From Balanoglossus misakiensis (taxonomy: Eukaryota > Hemichordata), in contig CM082589.2 of assembly GCA_040954595.2 (NCBI GenBank), positions 682,001-746,000 on the forward strand: DNA of 64,000 nt, written 5' to 3'. The translations under genes were made by a program, and so were the position numbers. Numbering within the stretch: the first letter of the stretch is position 1; every line of letters starts with the position of its first letter. The notes below the pieces were generated by a model. That model saw only the letters and a list, made by a program, of their open reading frames with translations, did no database searches and was not told the origin of the DNA. Below are positions 50,215 through 62,052 of this stretch, one piece after another.

Positions 50215-50530
50215 TTAAGCAATAAAACACCCCCAGCCATGGTATATCACGAGATTTTGACCAGTTCACGACATATACGCACGAGCGATAGCGAGTGCGT
50301 ATATGGAGTTGAACTGGTCAAAATCGAGTGGTATACCATGGCTGGGGGTGTTTTATTGCTATTATATTATGCCAGTATATTGAAACTTTGCATAAAAAAT
50401 TTTAAAAAGGCATTTTCTTTAACTATGATATATGACTGTGGTATATGGCTAATATATCACGGTCACGTGTCGTGTCTCGACCAATCAAATAGCGTGATTT
50501 ACACCATCAATATACTGGTATAATATAATA
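50215..50530 (+). mobile_element. Composite hairpin/TIR element, copy B
   Basis: A 316-bp copy of the element at 20271-20586, inverted relative to it, with three substitutions and no indel. The 141-bp palindrome is at 50219-50359 and the 171-bp unit with 23-bp inverted ends is at 50360-50530 (ends 50360-50382 and 50508-50530). It begins TTAA at 50215. It lies about 1 kb downstream of the Kv2 stop. No transposase is encoded, so mobilisation would have to be in trans. The near identity of the two copies implies recent spread, or a recent common source. Confidence 0.85.
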
Positions 50531-52410
50531 CGGTAATATTACTAATACGGTACATACCATTTGGGAGTTCTTCCTAAGATAATACTAAATTTACGATTTT
50601 AAATCCTGTGGAATGTTTCATTTCCTCACAAGGGGGAAGCACTATTGTACATGTACATAAATCAATTCTACTCTTTTCCAGTTTTTGTATCTCATATAAT
50701 ACATTATGCAAATCATGCAGGGTTCAACTCAGCTATAGATAAGAGACGCCAATGCTTCAAACCCAATTTCTCATTACTGAGGCTAATTCTAATCTTTAAT
50801 CTTGTCACGTATGAAGACACGTCAAGATTTCCTATTCACAAGTATTTTGCATTATAATTAACACTACTAAACGTACAAACTTTGCTTTGTCTTATACATT
50901 CTGGTCATATAAATTGACGATTTACAGACATCCTTATGTATGTTACTCTATTCAGAGGGTATTTTACATGTAAATATTTCAAAGATATAATATTAATTAA
51001 TAATGATTCTCTTTTTATTGATATGACTCGCATTTATCATGTTTATGTTAACTTTTCTATTTTTCTATGCGGATGTCTTCCCGCCAATTCGATTTATACA
51101 AATGAGAGAGGTGAAAGTTCAGTCGCTAAAGGACGTCATGGTAGCTATCCAGACAGTTTAGAAAGATACGGCAGTTTAATTTAATCCGTCGATTCAGTAA
51201 TGAACACCTCATCTACTCATCCTAGCAAGTATATAGTCAAACAGTTCACAGCATTGTTTAATAAGGAGTCAATGTTACAGATAATTGTGTATTGTTTGCA
51301 TTGCTAGCCATACTGTACCTACCATGCTAATTATAACACACGTAGCTTGATATTTCAAGATAGATAAACAAGATTTTGTTGACAAGAAACGTAAGCTTTA
51401 TAGATTATTAATTTTCACCGCTCATTATCATTCAGTTTTGGAAATATTTTAATATCTATTTCAATACCATCTCTTTATACACTTTTTATACGATCTATTC
51501 AAAGTTACCGCATGTATCTTATGAACATATTACACATTTCTTATAAAGATGCTTTGTTTTGTGGTAATGGTTACCATAAAACTCGATATCTGAAGGCGGG
51601 TTATTGAAAATTGATTTAATATTTAAATTGTTCATCGTTATATTTATATTATTCCATTTGATAAATGATTTTTTCGCATTTCTTACATATTATAGATGTT
51701 ATAGTATAACTGTTAACAGAAACTAAATTCTCGATTCATGAATGCAGAAAATAGCAATATCTACTGACTTGTACATATTCTTGATTATCCTATTTCCAAT
51801 CTTCTCTACACTTAGTGTGACATAGGTAGAAATTATCTTCAGCAATCAAGGTTCTATAACTCTACCATATTTCCTATAACGACTTCAAATCTTACTGACT
51901 TCTTCAGTCTTTGAATTCTTCTTTCATCTCTGCCAACTCACACCAAGCTTTTCAGTATAGACTTTATAACTCTCTAAATTACGATCTCGTTGTCATGGAA
52001 ATCAAAGCCTGCCAGTTCAGGGATTCGCTCCAGCGCTGAGACGTAATGTTTTGCCAAACTCTATTCTCTAATCAATTAATTAATTGAATAAACCAACAAA
52101 TATGCAATAAAGATATCCAAATAACGTATGTGCAGTAGTCTTATTTATTCTCGATATGAGATCAGTACCCGCGTACATATACAATGTACTAGCAGATGTG
52201 GTGTCCGAACGCGATTGAGTTCACTGGAATGCGAACGCAGGAGGGCGTTCTCTTCCAGTTCCCATGACAACGGCGTCGTTCTAAACAAGTCTTTCACGTG
52301 TACGTGCGTTCTATCAATCCCACATTACGTAATCAGCTTTGTGGATGCAGTTCAGTTGACCTGTAAGACTCGTTATCCTTGGGTCGTTGAATTCCGCCCC
52401 TGCAGCCGAA
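50531..52410. other. AT-rich intergenic stretch
   Basis: Very AT-rich with no coding exon. The last 250 bases become richer in CpG and should contain the promoter and 5' UTR of the short IQANK1 paralog; no TATA box is visible. Confidence 0.4.
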
Positions 52411-54178
<1,768 letters not shown>

Positions 54179-54649
54179 GCAGACGACACTGCGTGAAGCG
54201 TGATACGACTCTACGGAAGTGGAACTTTTGCGGGGAAATGGCGGCACAAGAGGACTGATGATAGAGAACAACCGTCTCCCTGACAACGCCCCGGTAGATA
54301 GATCTCTGTGTGCTTTCTTTAATTTTTCACTTTTTAAGCAGACTTCACAAATTACAGTTGCAGGTTTTGCCAGGAATGGTGTCACATTATCACTCAAATA
54401 CTAGACTTTTTAAAGTAGTCACTCCAAATCATCTCCATCTCCTGTTCAGATATTATCGATATAACCATACTCTCATATCACAACCGACACGTGCAATATG
54501 TATGCCTAATTATGATTACCTGGGGTGCATTAGTAAAGCTGATACAAAGTGAAAATACCATTGTCTTCTATAAATAGATCATATTTGCATTTCGTGGATG
54601 AATGATTGCATCCTGGTCGTAGAAACTAGTTAAGTGACAAGAGCTTAGC

Positions 54650-54655
54650 AATAAA
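54650..54655 (+). terminator. Candidate polyadenylation signal of short IQANK1 paralog
   Basis: AATAAA 472 bases past the stop at 54178. Canonical hexamer; not confirmed by transcript data. Confidence 0.35.
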
Positions 54656-55076
54656 TAATATTTGACAGGAGAAAGTGCACGTTTGATACTAAAATATCAA
54701 TCTTTTACATATCAGTATATTAAAAATGTACATGTTTTATTCGATATAAGTATCGAATTGAATAAAATATACAAATGAATACATATGATAAATCGTTAAT
54801 TAAAGTTATAAAAGGGTTGTGAATGCAACACTAAAGGCAAGAATATCATCTCTGGGAAGTTGACGCACATGTGCATCTAAGCCTCTTTGTCATTCTTACA
54901 AAAGTAAACAATTAAAACATACAATAATAACAAAACAAAGAAAAATATATCGATGCGTATAAATGAAATGTCACAAGAAAATCTTGCTACGCGATATATT
55001 TCTTCGGCAAAAAAATATTAAATTACTTGTTAGAGACTTTCTCTATTCAAAGTCTGTATTATAAATATAGGTGTCC

Positions 55077-55082
55077 TTTATT
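55077..55082 (-). terminator. Candidate polyadenylation signal of TINAG-like gene
   Basis: Minus-strand AATAAA about 150 bases past the stop at 55234-55236. Confidence 0.4.
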
Positions 55083-55233
55083 CGAAACATAATTAAATTC
55101 TTTTGATATTGATCTCAAGGGCAAATTTAAGTGAAGGAAGACGAGTTATAATTATCTTGACATAAAGCCCTTAGGCGATGTTCCTTTAATATTTAAATAC
55201 TTAGGGTCTATGCTCTGGTCTGCCTCGGTGACG

Positions 55234-58200
55234 TCACTGATCACTTCCGAACAACCAATCAAATAAACGGAAATATGACCTTTTGACCACTGAGTCTGCA
55301 GCTCTTTGATTGCGACTATGTCGTCTCTCGTTTGCAGCTAAGTTAGCGTACAGGTCTGAGACTTTCCCCCAGACGCCCAGGACATACGACTCGATATTGC
55401 ATTCGTTCTGGCCGCGTATGATCTTGAAGTAACCGTCCTCACCCCATTTCTGACCCCACGAATTGGCACAAAGCTGAAAAGTGGAAAGCTGAATGTCAGA
55501 TCATCTGAATACTCCGAGTCCTCAACATACATGAATTCGAAAAAAAAATCTATTATGGTTGACTATCACCCTGTTCTCTCAAAGATAGATAGAAAGTCGA
55601 TACATACCCAATATTTCGTTGGACGACCATATGAATTGTATTCTGTTCCCCATCCAATGATTTTGACTGAATGCCAACCACTTTGACGATATTGTGGGTC
55701 TGCAGCAGCTGTTTCTCTGGTGTAGCTGTATACTCCCTTTTTGTACGTAAAGAAGTCTTCTTTTACCTCGAATGATGCTTTAATAAGAACAATAATAGTC
55801 ATTTCACATGTCACTGTGACAACGTCTTTACTTCCTTATTGTGCCATTCATTCATTCATTCATTCATTCATTCATTCATTCATTCATTCATTCATTCATT
55901 CATTCATTCATTCATTCATTCGTTCATTCATTCATTCAGTCAGTCCCTGTGACACGCCCCACCTACGCAGGGAGAAGGAAAACTGATCCAATTACCTTGT
56001 AAAGGTCCGTTCCTCATCAGTTCAAATTGTATATCCGTTTCCTGTTAAAGGGAGAAAGTGTTATTTGTTACAGTATGTTCATCACACTATTATAGAATCT
56101 GCAGATCGATAATTTTCCTCACTGAACTTGTTGATTATAAACCGTTATTTACCGAGCAACTTGACAATTTATAAATCATTTATTGACCGACCTTGTCTGA
56201 TATTTTATAGGGTGGTGTACAGCGATACACACTGTTGTCGAGATGTTTTCCCGCAGGGCAAGAATAGGCATATTTTCCCGGCATCATACACGGTCCTTTC
56301 CTGCTACTTTCGCCCTCACCGCTGGTGTACGGGTAACAATTGTCCGAAACGACACTAAAAGTAAACAAAACACGAAAATAAACAGTCAATTGCAAAAGTA
56401 TGAAGAAGCAAACGTTTGACTTGCCACAATTTGAGAATAAAGTATTATTCTTTGAGGTAGTTTTTCACAGGGACATTATAGATAATCACTTCAAGTTGAG
56501 TGTCTTGAGAGCTCACCCTCGTTTTCGCATATACCACCAAGCACGGTCAAGATGGCCACCTTCACAACCACGTTGTCGTCTCGTGTTGCACGAGATGAGA
56601 TGTTGGGGCGATAGCATCATTTGCATATTGCCATTTGATTGGATGGACAGTCGGTCTGAAGCAACTCCTGAATGAAGAAAAACAGCGGAAGAGAAGTAAC
56701 ATTTTAGGTAAAATCTTTTTTTTTACAATTTTTTCTTCTTCATATCTAATCTCTGAATAAAGCTGTGTGGCATAAATTTATGTGTAGCATATAAAACGAG
56801 AAAAGAAACTCCATCTTTACCAACAGTGGAAAACGCCCAGGAACACCCACAATCCCCCTGGTCCATGACGTCATGCACAAGTCCAGGCCACTTTTCTCTG
56901 GCGTCGAAATACTCAGGAATTATTGCCTTGTCATAGTCCATGTCAATGTCCGTCATCCGGGACACTGTTCGGTCAGCTTCTAACGTCCCGAGACGATGTT
57001 TGATTCCGTCGCCGAGTGTCATCCCCCATAGGAAAGAGTAGTTGGATGCCCGCCACCTACGGGCAAAATATGAACGTTACATGCTATGAAAAGAGCTCGT
57101 TTTCCAGAGTCCTCTCACGAGATTTTACTGACAGGTCAGAAAAGACTTCAGCTAAAGGGTATTGTGCACTGACGAGCGATTTTAGTGACAGGAGTACGCT
57201 AATTTATGTTTGTGAATTTGTTTGGATGAGAAAACTCGTCACACACAGCAGCATACTTAATACCACCAATGGAGACCCTGCAGCCTGCTAACTCAAAACG
57301 TGCCAGACTAAAATATCCTCTGGATCAGACGGCATGACGTCATAACAAGGAGCGATGTACTTTGCCATAAACGCCAGTCCTGATGTGGAAGATACAAAGA
57401 TATAGGTGCAAGGACATTCTTCAGCACCGAAAATAGTTCTTGTCCAAAGTTACCAGTTTGAGAAGAACTTTTTTGCGCTGGATCGTTAATACCGATTCAG
57501 TATATGGCGTCAGTTACACTTACCCATAGTCAGCCTTGTTGACAGCATTAATGAGTTCTGGTCTGACAACGCATGCGTTATTTTCACAAGAGAAGGCAAA
57601 CTTTCCGTCGATCGTCTTCCTGCACGTACTGAAAAATAGAACACGAAAGCCAAAGAATTTGTGGTCATTGAATATTTATTAATTTTTTTGTATAAATCAA
57701 CTTGTTTGGTTGAAAACTCTGCAATCCCAAGCATATTCATTGAATTATGTACTGAATGGTCACAGTGAAGCGAATATTCTTTCCTGTCGTGCCTTACCAT
57801 TTGTTACAGTTGACATTGATGTCAGCGCCCTCTCTGTAACCAACGCCATCGTGAAAACAGTTGTCTGCAAGGCAAGTAAATAAGAGAGATCATTTATTAT
57901 TAAAATGCAAATTGCTATTGTTACGTAAATTTCTATTATGATAATGACCAAACTCGTTCATTATCCATGACACAAAACACCAGGTGCTACGTACGTTTGT
58001 AGTAAAATATAAGTGTCTGATGACCTGAGTGTACATCATTACTATTCAGACACATTTGTAAGAGATGGACTTCCTCCATTTCTCTGATCCTTGTTACGCA
58101 TGTGCGTCAATCCGGTTTAGTATTCCCACGCCAAAATGGCGTCTACGTAATAGTGTATTTATGACGCATGGAAAACCCAGAAGAATATCATTTATCCGGT

Positions 58201-61200
58201 TGGATCGATGTTTTGTGATTTGGACATGGTTATGTAACAGAGTGATCTGAGCACCGCTGATTTACCAACACCAGTTACTCATACTAGAAATCATTCAACA
58301 AGAGGAACATCTGTATGAAATGCAAGGTAGGTTTTCTATCTTTCAACTTTGACCAAAACTACAGGCATTCTAAACTAACATCCGCAAACACACCACAGCA
58401 GCTATTTGAGATTCACTGCCTAACTGCGCGCCCTCAAGCGGCTGAAGGAGGCTGTGACGCTGACGATCGGGAACTGTGCCGGCTACTTGAATGTCTGTCA
58501 TTGCTTTTATAATCCCCTTCTTTTATCGCATATTTTGATAAAACTCTCAAAGCCAAGAAAGTGGAAGAGGAGACACACATTCCGCGAGCGGTGTATACAC
58601 GTGCACGCAATGCGAATCTCGCGAACGCGCAAGGTTTCATGGGAAAGCGGAAGTGCGGAAAACGACCAGACGACGCTGTGCTTTAACACGGAAGAGGTCG
58701 ATTTTTGCGTCAAAATACGAAGGGCATGTGGTTTTTAAATAAAATGACACCAAGTACTCGTTGATACTCTCACTGGTGAGTACCCCCATGTATGTTTTTA
58801 GACTGAAATCGGATAGATATCGTAGTTTTTCGTCTGCTATAGCGGCGAGCGATCAGTTGCGCAATGTTTACACGTGTCTAATCCCCTTGCGGGAACGCTG
58901 AAAATCCGTTTGTTTCGTGTTTACGGAAATATTTCGGTGAAATATACTTCAACATATTTTTTGCTGAAGCGTCTATGTTCCTCTGGTAGAGACAGAATCG
59001 GAAAAATACGACGTCCACGAAAATGTAAAGCCGACGTCGCACAGCGGGACTACGCGGACAGCCGGCGGGCGCTGCTCTCTTGGCAGCCGGGGACATGTAC
59101 GTTCGCGTCCCGTTGTCTCGTAGCGTCGCCTGGTCATTACAATTTCCCATGAAACCTTGCGCGTTCGCGAGATTCGCATTGGGTGTATGGGGGGGGGGGG
59201 TGTCTTCTTAAGTGTGATTTTCTTGTGTTGTTTACAATGAATTCCATCCAAAATAATTACAACACATGTCATCCGTAATAATTAAGCACGGTAAATCAAA
59301 TTAACTGCAAAACGTTACTTTCAATATGAAAATTCTGGCAAACAATTTGTTGTTGACCCACCATCTCTTGATCGTCACTTGATACGTGTTTTTCAATTTG
59401 TTGCAGTACCCTCTCCCGCAACGTTTTAGTACAATGCCGACAGACGGCGCCCTTTTAATCCCCCCGCTGATTGACAGATGTATAAATGTTCCGCTTTGAT
59501 TGTGACATCATGCTGTCTGCAAAGGCATCTTGTCTGTAACTGTATTATTCATGACTAGAAAAGCAAAGCGTCGTACGAGCCCTCCTATATTGACCCTGTC
59601 TGAACACCCTTTCATTGACCTGGGATGACCTCGCACACATCAATCAGTCTGCCGCCGAGACGTACACTATTTACACAATCTGCCGACAGTGGTGTCAGAG
59701 CGATGACACAATGCAAGTCATAGAGTTAGACAAGTTTTGGTTACGCCGATGTTTAAGTGTTTCATTTTGAACGGACAAAGTTGTGATCACTTTTCATTTC
59801 TTTTAAACTTTTTACCAAAAACTTAGTTGGTGTCAAAAGTTACTGGACTTATACTCCCATTACAATAAACCGAGCTATGTTAACTGATTATAAGATCCAG
59901 GGCATTTTCAAAGCCTATAGGAAAAGGTGTGCGTTCGCTTACAGCTGTCCATTCAATTCTATCTTTATTTAATACAACCTAGACAAGATACCACGATTCT
60001 GGGTCACTACCGAAGTTCGAACACAACAAAACCTTCAATAGCTTCATAGCCTTAATCTCCCTGACTCGACCGTTGATGTGCGACAGCGTAATTGTTTGCG
60101 GGATAAAGACCTGGCGAGATTTTGAGTCGGTCTGACTTAGAATGCAAAAGCGCGTGTAAGAATGCAAAGATTGTTCCTGTGGTTGGTATTTTTGGCCGCA
60201 GATAAAGGTAGCTAGGTCGAAAGCTGGCTGTGGAATTCAATTCATAACTACGTGTTCTTTTTCAGGGAGACGCTTCTGAAATGCTGACGTGGGACTTCAG
60301 ATGTCTGACCGGGCAACCTGCAAGTCAAAACGGTAGGCCGCTGCGTTGTTGTTTTATTTTAAAACCCATTTAATCAGTTGCTTCGCCCCAGTTCGCATTT
60401 CTTGCGCGTTTCTTATGAGTGGAAACTTCTGCCAATTGCTCAGTCGGTTTAAAGTACGCCAGACATCTATTTGTCTAGTTGTGTAAATGGTCTACCACAA
60501 CATGTAATCACTTATTTCTCGTCCAAATTAGACCACAATACAAAGACCCTAATTGAAGACATTCATCCAAAATCATTATTGTATAAATTTTCTCAACGAT
60601 ATGGGCAAACATTTGTTAGTTTTCTCCTGCCTGCGTAATAATATCTTACATTGATTTAAAGTTTCGCTCTGTCGAAATACCATGCGGGCAAAGAAATCAA
60701 TCATTTCCACCAAATTGCATAACACATATATCAGCGTCCACTTACACTAATTATGGAAGGGAATTCACTACTAAGTACGTTCAGAAGCCATACCCACGGT
60801 TACCCAAACCATCAGCCGCTACTTTCATCAATTCATTGTCTTCGACTCGTAAATATCACGGTTGCATAAAATAACAGCAAAAAGGGACATCGCGGTAACC
60901 CAGCTTTTCAGAATATTTTTCCTGGTCGACAAAAGATTGTTCTGTAGTTTAGCATCAAAAAACACCCATCATTGAAGTCATTAGTAGTAACGCGCAGTTA
61001 ATGACGCAGATGAAAAAGAAACTGAAATTGATACATGGGACAGAATTCTGAAAGATATCGAGTTGCAGTCAAATTGCAGGACGTAATTACTAATAATTCT
61101 TGAAATGAAACCGATCATACCACAGATAATGTCTTTTGAACGATATTGAGCAAGACGTATTTTCGTAGATTTGTCGGTCATCTTGACGTCATAGCACTGG

Positions 61201-62032
61201 ATAAGTTTTGGGCCTGAGTTGATAACAATAAGTAAAGTTTTCTGTATGCCAATCTCGAATGCGCGCGAAACAGCTTTTGAGAGCAGAGCCAAGTGAAAAA
61301 TATAGACATCGACAATTTCGTTTATACGGAATGCAACTTGAAGTATGATTTCAACTTCCGACTAGTCGTCAAGGCGACGGAAGAAAACATACTTACTCTG
61401 TAGATTCGGGGGTTCCACTCCTAGACAGAAATCCCAAAAATCTGGGCAACAGTCAACGGCAGTGTGATTACAGAACAAATCACAGTAGCACAGAACACCC
61501 TTGTACGGCACAGTACACCGATCGTCTCGTCCCTCACAACACTGCTGTGGTTTGCGACTTCTGCAATACTGCTCTGTTGTCATGGAGACACATAGGACGT
61601 AAAGCAATTTCTGTTTGTTCTATGAGTTATTTATATTAATTTGGTCACAGAAGCGTTTTGAAATTATCAGTAGTAAGGCTCCAATTTCAACTTATATGTA
61701 GGGACAACATGGCATTCTGTCATAATTTCTGGTACGTACCATTAATTATGCTTAATTAGTGAAGTCGAATGAAGGAAAATGTACTTACGCTCTTGATGCG
61801 GGGGCTCCACCCCTAGACAGACACCCCAGAAATCAGGACAGCAGTCAACGGCAGTGTGATTACAGAACAAATCACAGTAGCACAGAACATCCTTGTACGG
61901 CACAGTACAGCGATCGTCTCTCCCCTGACAACATTTCTCTGGTTGACGATGACTGCAATACTGCGCTGTTGCTATAGAGACACATAGAACACAAAGCAAC
62001 GCAGCAACCGCTACGAGATCTGGCCTCTTCAT
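55234..62032 (-). CDS. TINAGL: TINAG/TINAGL-like protein, two somatomedin-B domains
   Basis: Ten coding exons in gene order: 62032-61789, 61573-61397, 57864-57798, 57628-57524, 57056-56821, 56667-56517, 56354-56192, 56041-55996, 55777-55608, 55473-55234; 1599 nt, 532 aa. The signal peptide (1-23, ending IATA) is followed by somatomedin-B domains at about 26-75 and 85-135 ([29 protein letters not shown]), a Cys-rich linker, then a papain-fold (C1A) domain. The active-site segment reads [12 protein letters not shown], with Ser270 where papain has its catalytic Cys, as is typical of the TINAG family; His432 ([11 protein letters not shown]) and Asn457 (ANSWG) are kept. It is expected to be a catalytically dead extracellular-matrix or basement-membrane protein. 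Vertebrate TINAGL1 has one somatomedin-B domain. The C-terminus runs on about 40 basic residues beyond the usual VLGVWG end. A TTTTCAG acceptor at 62050-62052 shows a 5' UTR intron. Confidence 0.94.
55846..55938. repeat. ATTC microsatellite
   Basis: About 23 tandem ATTC units with one T-to-G style interruption near 55922, in the TINAG-like intron between exons 55996 and 55777. Length polymorphism between individuals is likely. Confidence 0.95.
57865..61396 (-). other. Long intron of TINAG-like gene
   Basis: The phase-1 intron between the second somatomedin-B exon and the Cys-rich linker exon. It contains the 574-bp inverted-repeat-bounded block at 58608-59181 and a poly-G run at about 59190-59200. 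Open frames here repeat across the inverted repeat arms and are not genes. Confidence 0.75.
58608..59181. mobile_element. 574-bp block with 39-bp perfect terminal inverted repeats
   Basis: The left arm (58608-58646) starts CAATGCGAATCTCGCGAACG and the right arm (59143-59181) is its exact reverse complement over 39 bases. The interior is distinctly CpG-rich compared with the AT-rich surroundings. No transposase frame is visible and I find no clear target-site duplication, so it may be a non-autonomous DNA element or an inverted segmental duplication. It sits within an intron of the TINAG-like gene. Confidence 0.6.
61397..61573 (-). other. Duplicated somatomedin-B exon (second copy)
   Basis: A 177-nt phase 1-1 exon coding a second somatomedin-B domain nearly identical to the one in exon 1. 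Similarity continues on both sides: upstream into a degraded copy of the signal-peptide coding sequence ([14 protein letters not shown] against [14 protein letters not shown]) and about 35 bases past the donor into the intron. The copy thus arose by tandem duplication of exon 1 with flanks, and its old signal-peptide half now acts as intron before a new ACAACAG acceptor. Because it is symmetric (phase 1-1) it can be included or skipped without frame change. Confidence 0.8.
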
Positions 62033-62052
62033 GTTTTCCCAGTTTTAACCTG

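Larger units (their letters stand above)
54179..55233. other. 3' flanks of two convergent genes
   Basis: Shared 3' region of the short IQANK1 paralog (plus) and the TINAG-like gene (minus). Candidate polyadenylation hexamers: AATAAA at 54650-54655 on the plus strand and TTTATT at 55077-55082, read on the minus strand. Otherwise AT-rich with no coding content. Confidence 0.45.

Noticed and set aside
55741-55986. Phe/Ile/His/Ser repeat protein
   Set aside because: A translation of the ATTC microsatellite within an intron on the opposite strand to the gene.
58454-59272. Several 68-99 aa frames sharing an [12 protein letters not shown] start
   Set aside because: The shared start comes from the two arms of the 39-bp inverted repeat; the frames lie in an intron and differ elsewhere.
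55234-62032. Active cathepsin protease
   Set aside because: Ser replaces the catalytic Cys at residue 270, and the somatomedin-B plus Cys-rich linker architecture is that of the non-proteolytic TINAG family.
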